Shown one piece after another: positions 37,359-48,080 of a DNA stretch of 64,000 nucleotides. The notes below the pieces were generated by a model. The model worked only from the letters and a program-made list of their open reading frames with translations, was not told where the DNA came from and searched no databases. Positions within the stretch are counted from its first letter, which is position 1. Each line of letters begins with the position of its first letter. Both the position numbers and the translations under genes were made by a program. Source of the stretch: Gammaproteobacteria bacterium (lineage in GTDB: Bacteria > Pseudomonadota > Gammaproteobacteria > Xanthomonadales > Wenzhouxiangellaceae); NCBI GenBank assembly GCA_021772975.1, contig JAJFKY010000022.1, positions 1 through 64,000 on the forward strand. Direction: 5' to 3'.

Positions 37359-38179
37359 CAACCTGCTGCTCCTACTCTTGTTGAGCTACCCAGGCCCAGC
37401 CGCTCGACCTGCGCACCTGCCTGGCGAATATCAGCTTCATCCACATACGGCCCAATGCGCACCCGCCACAGCACCTGCCGGCCACGACGCACCCGGGTAA
37501 TGGTCACCGGCCCAAGCTTGCCGGCCCTGAGCCGACGCTTGATATCGTCCGCGGTCTGGCGATCCTGATAAGCTCCGACCTGCAGCCACACCTTGCCGGT
37601 GGTTTGTTCCGCCGCTAATACACCGATGGCACGCACCTCTACCCGGGCAGTGCCGGTCACCAGCATGTCCAGTTTCTCGGCTGCCGCGTAGGATAAATCA
37701 ATCAGGCGGTTGCCATGAAACGGACCACGATCATTAACCCGTACCACCACGCTGCGGCCATTATCCAGATTGGTCACTTCCACATAGCTTGGCAGCGGCA
37801 GTTCGCGGTGCGCCGCCGAAAACTGGAACATGTCGTAAATTTCGCCGCTGGAGGTTTTGTGACCGTGGAACTTGCGCCCATACCAGGACGCTACCCCGCT
37901 ATCACGGTAACCCTGACTGGAAGAACGCACATAGTAAGTCTGGCCGTTGACGGTATACGGGGAATGATTGCCGTAGCGGCTTAATGGTTCGGGCCTGGGC
38001 ACAGGTTCGCTCGCCCGCTGACTGGGCCGCTCGCGGGGCGGACCATCCTGGGACTCCGGATAGCGGCTGCCGTTCTGGGTCGGCGGGGTGGCACAGCCGA
38101 CCAACAGGCAACTCAGCCCCCAGGCCATTAACAGATAGGCCGGCCAGGGACGCTGGCGGCATCGCTCAATCACGTGCAT
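37358..38179 (-). CDS. rlpA: Septal ring lytic transglycosylase RlpA
   Basis: A 273-residue outer-membrane lipoprotein. The lipobox LLVGC puts Cys29 at the mature end. A double-psi beta-barrel follows (about 87-190, ASWYGRKFHGHKTSSGE, VRVNDRGPFHGNRLIDLS) and a C-terminal SPOR domain (about 195-270) that binds denuded glycan. In Pseudomonas RlpA cleaves such glycan; the conserved catalytic Asp in VNDRGPF and the His are present. Its start overlaps mltB by 14 bases. Confidence 0.92.
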   Translation of the reverse strand: MHVIERCRQRPWPAYLLMAWGLSCLLVGCATPPTQNGSRYPESQDGPPRERPSQRASEPVPRPEPLSRYGNHSPYTVNGQTYYVRSSSQGYRDSGVASWYGRKFHGHKTSSGEIYDMFQFSAAHRELPLPSYVEVTNLDNGRSVVVRVNDRGPFHGNRLIDLSYAAAEKLDMLVTGTARVEVRAIGVLAAEQTTGKVWLQVGAYQDRQTADDIKRRLRAGKLGPVTITRVRRGRQVLWRVRIGPYVDEADIRQAGAQVERLGLGSSTRVGAAG

Positions 38180-39161
38180 AGGCGGCCCGTAATGCCTGGC
38201 TCAACTGGGTCACTGCCATGGCGTACAGCGGGCTGCGATTATAGCGGGTAATGACATAAAAATTCTGCAGCCCCAGCCAGTATTCCGGACCATCCACACC
38301 CTCCAGGCGAATCACGCTGGCTTTGATATCATCCGCCAGCGCCTCGTCACTGCTGATTCCCAGCGCACGTAACTCGGCGATGCTGTGAGTGGGCTTCAAA
38401 TTGCCATCCAGCAGCTCGGCAAGCGCTGCATCCGTGCTCGTGCTGACCCTGGCCGGCACGGCTATGGCTGCGCCTGGCTGCCAGCGATGCGACTTCAGAT
38501 AATTGGCCACACTGGCCAGTGCATCAGCGCGTGAGCCCCATAGGTCGCGCTTACCATCATCATCAAAATCAACCGCGTATGCACGGTAGCTGGAAGGAAT
38601 AAACTGCCCCAGCCCCATCGCTCCGGCATATGAACCGGTCACTTCCGCCAACGGCACCTCCTCCTCGGAGGCCAGATATAATAACTCTTCCAGCTCGCCG
38701 CGGAAAAAAGCCCCGCGCCGCTCATAGTAAAAGCCCAGGGTGACCAAAGCATCCAATACGCGGTAACTGCCGGTAATCCGTCCATAACTGGTTTCCACCC
38801 CGACAATGGCCAGAATCACTTCCGGGGGAATGGCATACTCAGCAGCGATCTGCTGCACCAGGTCAGCATGTTCACGCCAGAACTTTCTGCCGTCACCGAT
38901 CCGTCGGCCGGTCAAAAAAATCTGCCGATACTCATGCCAGGGTTTGCCTTCCGCCGGGCGGCTGATCGCATCAATAATGCTTTGCCGGTATTCAGCTCCG
39001 GCCAGCAAGCTGCGCAAAGCCTGCTCGTCCAGTTGCCCGCTCTGTGTCAACTCGGCAATAAATGCTTCGCTGCCCGGATGGGACTCACCGGGCTGCTCAG
39101 TGGCAGCACTCGATACGCCACCCAGGGCCAGGATCAATCCGAAAAAAATTGCTTTACTCAT
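38166..39161 (-). CDS. mltB: Lytic murein transglycosylase B
   Basis: A 331-residue exported transglycosylase. A signal peptide ends near residue 20; there is no lipobox, so this form is probably soluble in the periplasm. The catalytic Glu123 is in VGVETSYGR, and GAMGLGQFIPSSY and DLWGSRADALASVANYL are hallmark blocks. It cuts glycan strands to anhydro-muropeptides, the substrates of AmpG. It lies 80 bases after rodA and overlaps rlpA. Confidence 0.93.
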   Translation of the reverse strand: MSKAIFFGLILALGGVSSAATEQPGESHPGSEAFIAELTQSGQLDEQALRSLLAGAEYRQSIIDAISRPAEGKPWHEYRQIFLTGRRIGDGRKFWREHADLVQQIAAEYAIPPEVILAIVGVETSYGRITGSYRVLDALVTLGFYYERRGAFFRGELEELLYLASEEEVPLAEVTGSYAGAMGLGQFIPSSYRAYAVDFDDDGKRDLWGSRADALASVANYLKSHRWQPGAAIAVPARVSTSTDAALAELLDGNLKPTHSIAELRALGISSDEALADDIKASVIRLEGVDGPEYWLGLQNFYVITRYNRSPLYAMAVTQLSQALRAAYARD

Positions 39162-39241
39162 AAATACTCAACTGTTCCACATCCGTTAGCACGTCAGTCA
39201 GCGCGCAAGCATGCCTCATCCAGGTCGGATTATTGTGATTT

Positions 39242-40342
39242 TTACCACACTTTTCGATGTCCATGGACGGACAATATAATTCCAAAACCAGCCGCCAGCG
39301 TAACCGCTGAAGTCCCGCCGTAGCTTATCATCGGCAGCGGCACGCCGACTACCGGCAGCAATCCGGATACCATTGCGCTATTGACCACGACATACACCAA
39401 AAAGGTCAATATCAGGCTACCCGCCAGCAGCCGCGCATAACTATCGCGCGCCTGGCTGGCAATATACAGACCCCGGGCGATGATCGCCGCATACAGGGTC
39501 AGCAGACCAGCGATACCGAGCCAGCCAAACTCCTCCGCAAATACCGCCAGTACAAAATCTGTATGTGGTTCCGGCAGAAACTCCAGATGCGACTGGGTGC
39601 CTTCCAGCCAGCCCTTGCCGGCAAAGCCCCCGGAACCTACCGCGGTCATCGATTGAATCACATTCCAGCCGTTGCCCAGCGGATCGCTTTCCGGGTCTAA
39701 AAAAGTGCGGATGCGATTGCGCTGATATTCATGCAAAAACTGCCACACCAGCGGCACGCTGGCACCGGCGATTACAACAGCCAGGCCAATGATGCGCCAG
39801 CTCAGCCCACTCAGGATGATCACAAACACCCCGCTGGCCAGCACCAGGATAGCGGTACCCAGGTCTGGTTGCAGTACCACCAGCGTCACCGGGATCATGG
39901 TCAGAAGCGTTAACACGATCAACATACCGAAACTCAACGGCAGACGCCGGCCGTGCATGGCCCAGGCCAGGGTCATGGGAATGGCCAGCTTCATAATTTC
40001 TGATGGCTGGAACCGGACCACACCAAGATCCAGCCAACGCTGGGCGCCACGCCCCTCGCCCAACACCAACACCAACATCAATAAACCCACTCCCAGCAGG
40101 TAAATCCAGGGTGTCCATAAGCGATATAGCGCAGGCGGAAATTGACTGATCACCAGCATCAACAGCAAGGCCAACACATAACGCACCGCTTGCCGATAAA
40201 CCAGCTCGATATGCATTTCGCCCGCACTGTAAATGGTGATCAATCCAATTACCATCAGCAATAAGATGCCCAGCACCAGCCAGCCGTCCAGACGTAACTG
40301 TCGGGTGATTGAGTCTATGTCTGGTAACCATTTACGCATCAT
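39242..40342 (-). CDS. rodA: Rod-shape peptidoglycan glycosyltransferase RodA
   Basis: A 366-residue SEDS-family polymerase with about ten membrane helices. The catalytic Asp262 lies in PEPHTDFVLAVFAEEFGW, at the same number as in E. coli RodA. GRGAQRWLDLGVVRFQPSE and the final PLPMISYGGTS are further signatures. It polymerises glycan together with PBP2, encoded six bases upstream on this strand. Confidence 0.95.
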   Translation of the reverse strand: MMRKWLPDIDSITRQLRLDGWLVLGILLLMVIGLITIYSAGEMHIELVYRQAVRYVLALLLMLVISQFPPALYRLWTPWIYLLGVGLLMLVLVLGEGRGAQRWLDLGVVRFQPSEIMKLAIPMTLAWAMHGRRLPLSFGMLIVLTLLTMIPVTLVVLQPDLGTAILVLASGVFVIILSGLSWRIIGLAVVIAGASVPLVWQFLHEYQRNRIRTFLDPESDPLGNGWNVIQSMTAVGSGGFAGKGWLEGTQSHLEFLPEPHTDFVLAVFAEEFGWLGIAGLLTLYAAIIARGLYIASQARDSYARLLAGSLILTFLVYVVVNSAMVSGLLPVVGVPLPMISYGGTSAVTLAAGFGIILSVHGHRKVW

Positions 40343-40348
40343 GCTGAC

Positions 40349-42226
40349 TCAATTGCGCTGCAACCAGTCGTCAATCACCGCAACCGCAACCGGGGCGGCC
40401 GCACGCGAACCGGAACCACCATGCTCGACCACACTGACCACTACAATCTGCGGTGCATCCACTGGCGCAAAAGCAATAAACAGCGCATGGTTTTGTAACT
40501 CCATGGCCAGGTTCTCAGTATCGATTTCTTCGCCCTCCTTACGGCTGAATACCTGGGCTGTGCCGGTTTTGCCTGCCATCAGATAGTCAGTCGGAGCAAT
40601 CGCAGAGGCGGTGCCGCGGCTACCATGAATCACATCCTGCATACCCTGCAGCACCAGATCCCAATGCGGCGGCGCAAACTCCAGCGGCGGCAGCGGTTCG
40701 GCACTGGCTTCACTCCACAAATGCGGTGTCACGCCCTGGCCTCGCGTCGCCAGTCGTGCAGTGGCAACGGCCAACTGCAGCGGCGTGCTGACATTCGAAC
40801 CCTGTCCAATGCCGGCAATGACTGTTTCACCTGGATACCAGGGCTCTCCGAAGCGTGCCTGTTTCCAGGCCCGGGAAGGTAAAATACCGGTGCGCTCGCC
40901 TTCCAGGTCAATCCCGGTGGCGCGCCCGAAACCAAACTGCTGCAGACCGTCATGCATGCGATCTATTCCCAACTCCAGCGCGAGTTGGTAGAACACGGTG
41001 TTAACCGATTGCTCCAGACCCTGTTGCAGATTGACCCAGCCATGCCCGCCCCGGCGCCAATCCCGGTAGGCACGCGTGCTGCCTTCCAGAAAGTACTCGC
41101 CGGTGGAGAAAAACTGCTTGTCGGAATTGACCACCCCGACATCCAGCGCCACCATCGCCACAAACGGTTTGAGCGTCGAACCGGGGACATACTCACCGCG
41201 CAGCGCCCGGTTCACAAACGGTGCCGAAGGCGAGTTCAACAGCGCATTGTATTCGGTCTGACTGATGCCATTGATAAAGGCATTGGGATCAAATGCCGGG
41301 TTGCTGACCAGCGCTAAGACCTCACCCGTTTGCGGCGCCAGCGCCACCACCGCGCCCGGCAACTGGCCCAGCGCCAGACTGGCATGCCGCTGTAACTGCA
41401 CATCGATGGTCAGGCGCAGATTTTCACCGGCCACCGGCGGTTGGCGCTCCAGTATGTCGACCAGCCGTCCGACTACATTGGTTTCGACCTTCTCATACCC
41501 GCTGGTACCGTGTAGACGCGATTCGTAATACCGTTCCAGTCCGGATTTACCAACGTGAGTGGTGGCACGGTAGTTTTCTTCCGCTAGCTGCCGCAGGTCA
41601 TTTTCATCAACGCGGCCGACGTAACCCACCACATGTGCCAGTAAAGTGGTAAACGGGTAATAGCGGGTCAAATAGGGACGCACTTCCACCCCCGGCAGCG
41701 CATGCCGGTCGACCGCAATACGCGCAACTTCCTGCTCGGTCAGGTTGTAACGCAGCACGATCGGGGCAAACGCCCGGTGTTCGTCATTGATGCGGCGATT
41801 AAAAGCATCCAACACACTGTCGGACAGCTCAATATTGCCGGCCAGTTTTTCCAGTACTTCTGTCAGTTCAGCATCCAGACGTTCGCGCACGATTTCCACC
41901 CGATAGGCTGGCCGGTTATCGGCCACCACAATGCCATTACGGTCAAAGATCAGGCCCCGGCTGGGAGGCAGCGCACGCAACCGAATCCGGTTGCTGTCCG
42001 AGCGCGCGGCAAAATCCTCATACTGGGGTATCTGCAGATACCAATACCGGGCCAGCACCGCCAGCAGCAATAGCGCCGCGATAATTCCGGCGATCAGCAG
42101 ACGACCGTTGATTAAGGCACGCAGCTCATTCTGATTGGACAGCATGCCCTGCTCGGCGGTTTTACGGCCCGGCGCCAGACCAGCCAGGTTGAGGGTATCG
42201 GGATAGCGCTGTCGGCGATTGCTCAT
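40349..42226 (-). CDS. mrdA: Penicillin-binding protein 2 (elongation transpeptidase)
   Basis: A 625-residue bitopic class B PBP that cross-links wall peptides during elongation. One membrane helix (about 42-62) precedes the pedestal (RGLIFDRNG) and the transpeptidase domain: STLK with Ser350 and Lys353, SVN at 407-409 and KTG from Lys553. The start is uncertain; ATG 42226 is chosen, though an upstream TTG and a downstream ATG at 42145 (closer to the usual length before the helix) are possible. Confidence 0.93.
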   Translation of the reverse strand: MSNRRQRYPDTLNLAGLAPGRKTAEQGMLSNQNELRALINGRLLIAGIIAALLLLAVLARYWYLQIPQYEDFAARSDSNRIRLRALPPSRGLIFDRNGIVVADNRPAYRVEIVRERLDAELTEVLEKLAGNIELSDSVLDAFNRRINDEHRAFAPIVLRYNLTEQEVARIAVDRHALPGVEVRPYLTRYYPFTTLLAHVVGYVGRVDENDLRQLAEENYRATTHVGKSGLERYYESRLHGTSGYEKVETNVVGRLVDILERQPPVAGENLRLTIDVQLQRHASLALGQLPGAVVALAPQTGEVLALVSNPAFDPNAFINGISQTEYNALLNSPSAPFVNRALRGEYVPGSTLKPFVAMVALDVGVVNSDKQFFSTGEYFLEGSTRAYRDWRRGGHGWVNLQQGLEQSVNTVFYQLALELGIDRMHDGLQQFGFGRATGIDLEGERTGILPSRAWKQARFGEPWYPGETVIAGIGQGSNVSTPLQLAVATARLATRGQGVTPHLWSEASAEPLPPLEFAPPHWDLVLQGMQDVIHGSRGTASAIAPTDYLMAGKTGTAQVFSRKEGEEIDTENLAMELQNHALFIAFAPVDAPQIVVVSVVEHGGSGSRAAAPVAVAVIDDWLQRN

Positions 42227-42262
42227 GGCCTTATACAGCAAACGGATATAACTGACACCGGC

Positions 42263-42745
42263 TTAACTCTGGCGCTGACGCTGACGGCTGCGCAGGCGAT
42301 CCAGCAACAGAAAAAACCACGGCCAGATCGCCGCGCCGAGCAACGGCGAGAGCCAGTATTCCCAGGTCGGTATCTGACCCGCCAGCCACAATACCCACAG
42401 TTGCAGAATTCGATCATTAAGCAGCAGCGCAAATACCACCAGGGTCATCTGCCAGGGTGGATAAAAACGGATGCGCTGCCGGAACAGCAATAACAGATAA
42501 GTCATAATCAACAGACTTAGAGCATGTTGACCGAGCAGTGTTCCAGTCAGCAGGTCCATTACCAGACCCAGCCCGAAGACCACTTCCAGGCGCCGGAAAT
42601 AACCCGACTCAAGCACCCAGTAAATCAGCACCAGAGCGACCCAGTAAGGCTTCAGCAAAGACATCGGAAGGGGCAGCATGGTCAACGCCAGCGCCGCGAC
42701 CATACTCAATCTGAGCAGTGTTTTTTCATTGCTTAGGATAGCCAT
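42263..42745 (-). CDS. mreD: Rod-shape-determining protein MreD
   Basis: A 160-residue protein with about five hydrophobic helices, including a central GLVMDLLTGTLLGQHAL segment typical of MreD. It links MreC and RodA-PBP2 in the elongasome. Identity rests on topology and on its place between mreC and mrdA. It is eleven bases after mreC. Confidence 0.88.
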   Translation of the reverse strand: MAILSNEKTLLRLSMVAALALTMLPLPMSLLKPYWVALVLIYWVLESGYFRRLEVVFGLGLVMDLLTGTLLGQHALSLLIMTYLLLLFRQRIRFYPPWQMTLVVFALLLNDRILQLWVLWLAGQIPTWEYWLSPLLGAAIWPWFFLLLDRLRSRQRQRQS

Positions 42746-42756
42746 ATGCTCAGACT

Positions 42757-43581
42757 CTAGCGGACAATCAATACCTGCCGGGCCTGATCCATGGCTGCCA
42801 GCGGGCGGGCGCGAACCCGGGCGAACCGGTCGGCATCCTGAACTTCGATGGCGATCACTTCGGCCACCGGCAAACCGGTCGGGAAGCGGCTGCCCAGGCC
42901 TGAGGTAACCAGCAGATCGCCAGGCGTCAGATCAGTATTGCGCGGCAGATCAGTGATCGCCAGCACATGTAGATCACCCGTGCCATAAGCAATCGTACGC
43001 ACGCCGTTGCGCAGATTGCGCACCGGCAGGGCATGGTTGGCATCGGTGATCAGGGTGACGCTGGCGCCGCTGAGGGTGGACTCGGTAACCTGCCCCAGCA
43101 GACCAGCCTGATCAACCACCGCCATGCCTACTTCAACACCGGATGATAAACCCCGGTTGATCACCACCCGGTGTGAAAAAGGATCCATGGAAACCTGGAC
43201 CAGATCCGCCAGAATCAATTCCGATGAGCTGACGTCGACGCCTTCCAGCAATTCGCGTAGTTCGCGGTTTTCCTGCAGGACCGTCGCCAGTTGCAGCAGC
43301 TCACCACGCAGACGGGTTTGTTCGGCCTGCAATTCAGTAATCCGTGCCAGCAGTTCACCCTGCCGTGTCAGGTAGCTCAGGCCGTCGCTGAGCGCGCGCT
43401 GTGGCCAGTCCAAAGCGCGATACAATGGAATGGTCAGGTGGGCGGCCTGGTTGCGCAAGGCCTGCAGATAGTGACCGCGATGATCCATTGACATCAGAAA
43501 AATCGCCACTATGCCCAGCACCAGCAGGCGGGTGGTGTAACCGCTAAGCTCGCGGGTTTGTTGGGTGGCTGTCATGGACAT
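42757..43581 (-). CDS. mreC: Rod-shape-determining protein MreC
   Basis: A 274-residue bitopic protein: one N-terminal membrane helix (about 18-38), a periplasmic coiled coil (about 70-110) and a C-terminal double beta-barrel. GLSSGVEVGMAVVDQAGLLGQV is the conserved MreC block. It activates PBP2. An ATG six bases further in is an alternative start. It lies 69 bases after mreB. Confidence 0.92.
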   Translation of the reverse strand: MSMTATQQTRELSGYTTRLLVLGIVAIFLMSMDHRGHYLQALRNQAAHLTIPLYRALDWPQRALSDGLSYLTRQGELLARITELQAEQTRLRGELLQLATVLQENRELRELLEGVDVSSSELILADLVQVSMDPFSHRVVINRGLSSGVEVGMAVVDQAGLLGQVTESTLSGASVTLITDANHALPVRNLRNGVRTIAYGTGDLHVLAITDLPRNTDLTPGDLLVTSGLGSRFPTGLPVAEVIAIEVQDADRFARVRARPLAAMDQARQVLIVR

Positions 43582-43650
43582 ACAGGATAGCGCGTTGTGC
43601 GCACTGCTGTTGAGCTTGCTCCAGCAGTCTCTGACTGCCGATAATTAACG

Positions 43651-44703
<1,053 letters not shown>

Positions 44704-44726
44704 CTAAAACCTCTGGAAAATCATTT

Positions 44727-44756
44727 AATGTATCGTTTGACGCAGCCAATAAGCAA
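44727..44756 (-). promoter_or_regulatory. Possible promoter of the mreB cluster
   Basis: On the minus strand TTGCTT and TACATT lie 18 bases apart, about 27 bases before the mreB start. The match is moderate. As mreB is the first gene of the cluster, a promoter is expected here. Confidence 0.35.
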
Positions 44757-44772
44757 GCATACGTTACCTTTG

Positions 44773-45630
44773 TTAATAAGTAATCAAGTCCTGATAAAGT
44801 TCCGGGCGGCGATCCCTGAACAGGCCCCAGCCCGCGCGCAGCTCACGCAACTGTGCCAGATCGAAGGTCGAAATCGCAATACCTTCCGCATCGCGCGATA
44901 ATCCGGCGGTTAGTTGCCCGTCCCAGCCGGCGATAAATGAACTGCCGTAAAAATTCAATTGCACACCGGCATCCTGCTCACGGCCGATCCGGTTAGCCGC
45001 AATCAGCGGGGTCATATTGGCGCCGGCGTGCCCCTGCATCACCGTCTGCCAGTGAGCCTTGGAATCAATATCAGGTTCTTCGGGTTCCGAACCAATAGCG
45101 GTGGGGTAAAATAATAACTCGGCGCCCTGCAGACACATACTGCGCGCCGCTTCCGGAAACCATTGATCCCAGCAGATACCCGCGCCGATGCTGGCGTAAC
45201 GTGTCCGCCACACCTGGAAGCCGCTATCACCCGGTGAAAAATAAAACTTTTCCTGATAACCCGGCCCGTCCGGGATATGCGCTTTTCGATAGCGCCCCAG
45301 GATGCCGCCGTCGGCATCAATCACCGCCAGTGAATTGAAATAACTCTGCCCGGCGCGTTCAAAAAAACTGACCGGTAAAACTACCTGCAACTCACTCGCC
45401 AGAGATTGCATCCGCGTCAGCATGGAATGCCCGGCGTAGGGCTCGGCCAGCTGAAAATATTCCGGCTGCTGAGTTTTACAAAAATACGGCCCGCTGAATA
45501 ACTCCGGCAGTAAAATGATCTGCGCGCCCTGTCCGGCGGCGTTGCGCACCCACTCCATCGCACGCTGGATATTATCCTGGCTATCATCACTGCAGGCCAT
45601 CTGTATGGCGGCGACACAAACCTGTTGCAT
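44773..45630 (-). CDS. aguB: N-carbamoylputrescine amidase
   Basis: A 285-residue nitrilase-superfamily amidase. The Glu-Lys-Cys triad is visible: Glu43 in LLPELF, Lys116 in RYRKAHIPDG and Cys153 in GICWDQWFPE. The sequence GPGYQEKFYFSPGD and the final WGLFRDRRPELY are typical of AguB. It releases putrescine, CO2 and ammonia from carbamoylputrescine, the product of AguA encoded just upstream. A 184-base gap separates the two genes, unusually wide for this pair. Confidence 0.92.
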   Translation of the reverse strand: MQQVCVAAIQMACSDDSQDNIQRAMEWVRNAAGQGAQIILLPELFSGPYFCKTQQPEYFQLAEPYAGHSMLTRMQSLASELQVVLPVSFFERAGQSYFNSLAVIDADGGILGRYRKAHIPDGPGYQEKFYFSPGDSGFQVWRTRYASIGAGICWDQWFPEAARSMCLQGAELLFYPTAIGSEPEEPDIDSKAHWQTVMQGHAGANMTPLIAANRIGREQDAGVQLNFYGSSFIAGWDGQLTAGLSRDAEGIAISTFDLAQLRELRAGWGLFRDRRPELYQDLITY

Positions 45631-45814
45631 AGTTAATGTATCTCGTTAATGGGCTAGGCCGGTAACCCGTCCACCAGCAGGTTTAAGCGGTAAACCAGAC
45701 TGAGCTGATCCTGTCCTGGTCCGGCACCAGCGCGGATCAGCGCCTGCGCTCAGGCCGCCGCGTTCGCTGATCATGCTGATAACCTTGCCTGGTCGTCGGC
45801 GCAGCATCACTGAC

Positions 45815-46843
45815 TTACCCGGCCAGCCCAATGGGCTGCTGCTGGGTGAGGCAATGAATGCCACCGCCACCAGCCACAATCGGCAACGCCGGTATCTGAC
45901 GAATGCTGCGGCCGGGAAACTGCTCCGCCACAATAGCCCGGGCCGAGGCGTCATAACGACGCTGTGCAAAGCCCGGCATTATCACGGCATCATTGGCCAG
46001 ATAAAAATTAATATACGACAGGGTAAGACGCTCACCGCCGCGCGCCTGGCGTTTTTCCGGTTGCGGCAGCGCAATGATATCGAGCGCATAACCGCCCGCC
46101 TCAGCCGCTGCCCGCAGGCGGCGCCCGGCATCCAGGATAACACCATGGTTAGCGTCATCAGGATCATCACAGCCACATAGCAGCAGCACGCCGGGCCGCG
46201 TAAAACAGGCCAGTTCATCGATATGACCGTCGGTATGGTCATCTTCCAGCCCCTGCCCCAACCAGATGATCTCATTCACGCCGGTCAGCCGGCGCAGTTC
46301 CCACTCGATCTCTGCCCTGGTTTTATCCGGGTTACGGTTGGGATTGAGCAGACACTGCTCGGTGGTTAACAGGCTGCCGGCACCTTCACTGGCCAGACCG
46401 TCAGTGTGTAGCGCGCCGCCCTCGGCGATAATATCGGCTGGCAGATAATCCAGTTGCAGCTCCCGCGCCAGGCGCCGGGCCAGGCTGCGATCATTATCCC
46501 AGGGCCGGAATTTATTCCCCCAGCCATTGAAGTTCCAGCCGGTAATACTTAAGTGCTGGTGCTGGTCAAGCACGAATAACGGTCCGCTATCCCGCATCCA
46601 GACATCGTCATAGACAAATGGCCAGCAATCAATCTGAGTTGAGAGGCTTTGCCGGGCGCGCTCCAGACAGGCCGGATCACACAACATGATCACCGGCTCA
46701 AACTCACTGATGCTGTTGGCTACCCGCGCGCTGGCTTGCTCGGCGGCCTGCCAGCCATCACCCCAGGTCTGAGCCCTGGGCCACGCCATCCAGGTTCGTG
46801 CATGCGGCTGCCATTCGGCTGGCAGGTGATAACTGCTGATCAA
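45815..46843 (-). CDS. aguA: Agmatine deiminase
   Basis: A 342-residue pentein-fold enzyme turning agmatine into N-carbamoylputrescine. The nucleophile is Cys331 in GGGGIHCLTQQQP. VWMRDSGPLFV, EGGALHTDG and DDHTDGHIDELACF supply the substrate and acid-base residues. It is one base from the ald stop, so the two are co-transcribed, and AguB completes the route. Confidence 0.95.
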   Translation of the reverse strand: MISSYHLPAEWQPHARTWMAWPRAQTWGDGWQAAEQASARVANSISEFEPVIMLCDPACLERARQSLSTQIDCWPFVYDDVWMRDSGPLFVLDQHQHLSITGWNFNGWGNKFRPWDNDRSLARRLARELQLDYLPADIIAEGGALHTDGLASEGAGSLLTTEQCLLNPNRNPDKTRAEIEWELRRLTGVNEIIWLGQGLEDDHTDGHIDELACFTRPGVLLLCGCDDPDDANHGVILDAGRRLRAAAEAGGYALDIIALPQPEKRQARGGERLTLSYINFYLANDAVIMPGFAQRRYDASARAIVAEQFPGRSIRQIPALPIVAGGGGIHCLTQQQPIGLAG

Positions 46844-46844
46844 A

Positions 46845-47963
46845 TCAACTGGTAGCCAGGGCTTGCTCAGGCGCTACGTACTGGTAATTCAAATCCTGCG
46901 CCACTTCTTCGCAGGTCACCATACCGCGATGCACATTCAGGCCGTTTAACAGGTGTGAATCTCGCAGCAATGCGTCGCGACCATGTTCCGCCAGCCGTAC
47001 CGTAAACGGCAAAGTGGCGTGATTCAACGCAAATGTGGACGTGCGGGCAACCGCTCCCGGCATGTTGGCCACGCAATAGTGCACAACGCTTTCTTCAATA
47101 TAAGTGGGTTCATCATGCGTGGTGGCATGTGAGGTTTCAAAACACCCGCCCTGATCAATAGCGACGTCCACCACCACCGAACCCGGCCGCATGGCGCGCA
47201 GATGTTCACGCGTTACCAGTTTGGGCGCGGCCGCACCGCGCACCAGCACGCCGCCGATCACCAGATCGGCGGTGGGAATGTGCTGCGCCAGCGCATCGGT
47301 ATTGGAGTGCGCTGTTTCAATCTGGCTGCCGAACAGCGCATCCAGATGCCTTAATACATCCAGATTACGATCCAGCACCACCACCCGCGCACCCAGTCCG
47401 ACCGCCATGCGGGTGGCGTTATAACCCACCACGCCACCGCCAATCACCGCAACCTTGGCGGGTGACACGCCCGGCACACCGCCCAGCAGCATGCCACAGC
47501 CTCCCGAAGCCTTTTCCAGGCAGTGCGCACCGGCCTGAATCGACAAACGCCCGGCCACTTCCGACATGGGTGCCAGCAACGGCAGACGGCCAGCCGCATC
47601 CGTCACTGTTTCGTAAGCGACACAGGTAGCCCCGGACTCCACCAGTTCCCTGGTCTGCTCAGGGTCCGGCGCAAGATGCAGATAGGTGAACAGAATGTGC
47701 CGTTCCTCAAGCATCGCCCGCTCCACTGCCTGTGGCTCCTTAACCTTGACGATCATGTCTGAATTGGCAAACACTTTTTCAGCGCTGCTGGCTATGGTCG
47801 CTCCGGCATCCGTATAGTGCTCGTTACTGATACTGATGCCCTCACCAGCGCCCGATTCAATAAATACCTGATGTCCACGCCGGGTTAATTCGAGCACCGC
47901 TGCTGGAATCAGCCCAACGCGATATTCATGATTCTTGATTTCTTTAGGCACGCCAATGCGCAT
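46845..47963 (-). CDS. ald: Alanine dehydrogenase
   Basis: A 372-residue NAD-dependent enzyme interconverting L-alanine and pyruvate plus ammonia. [18 protein letters not shown] carries the substrate Arg; [10 protein letters not shown] and the Rossmann motif [13 protein letters not shown] follow. The ATG at 47963 is seven bases after GAGGAG, better than the longer frame from 47978. It heads an ald-aguA-aguB unit. Confidence 0.94.
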   Translation of the reverse strand: MRIGVPKEIKNHEYRVGLIPAAVLELTRRGHQVFIESGAGEGISISNEHYTDAGATIASSAEKVFANSDMIVKVKEPQAVERAMLEERHILFTYLHLAPDPEQTRELVESGATCVAYETVTDAAGRLPLLAPMSEVAGRLSIQAGAHCLEKASGGCGMLLGGVPGVSPAKVAVIGGGVVGYNATRMAVGLGARVVVLDRNLDVLRHLDALFGSQIETAHSNTDALAQHIPTADLVIGGVLVRGAAAPKLVTREHLRAMRPGSVVVDVAIDQGGCFETSHATTHDEPTYIEESVVHYCVANMPGAVARTSTFALNHATLPFTVRLAEHGRDALLRDSHLLNGLNVHRGMVTCEEVAQDLNYQYVAPEQALATS

Positions 47964-48080
47964 CGCTTTTCTCCTCAACTGTGTGGTGGCGTGGTTGCCG
48001 CAGGCAGCAAATAATGCTCCTGCTCCCCGATTGGTCTATTCTACGCGTTTGCCAGCCAATCGTTAGCCAAACTTTTCTGC

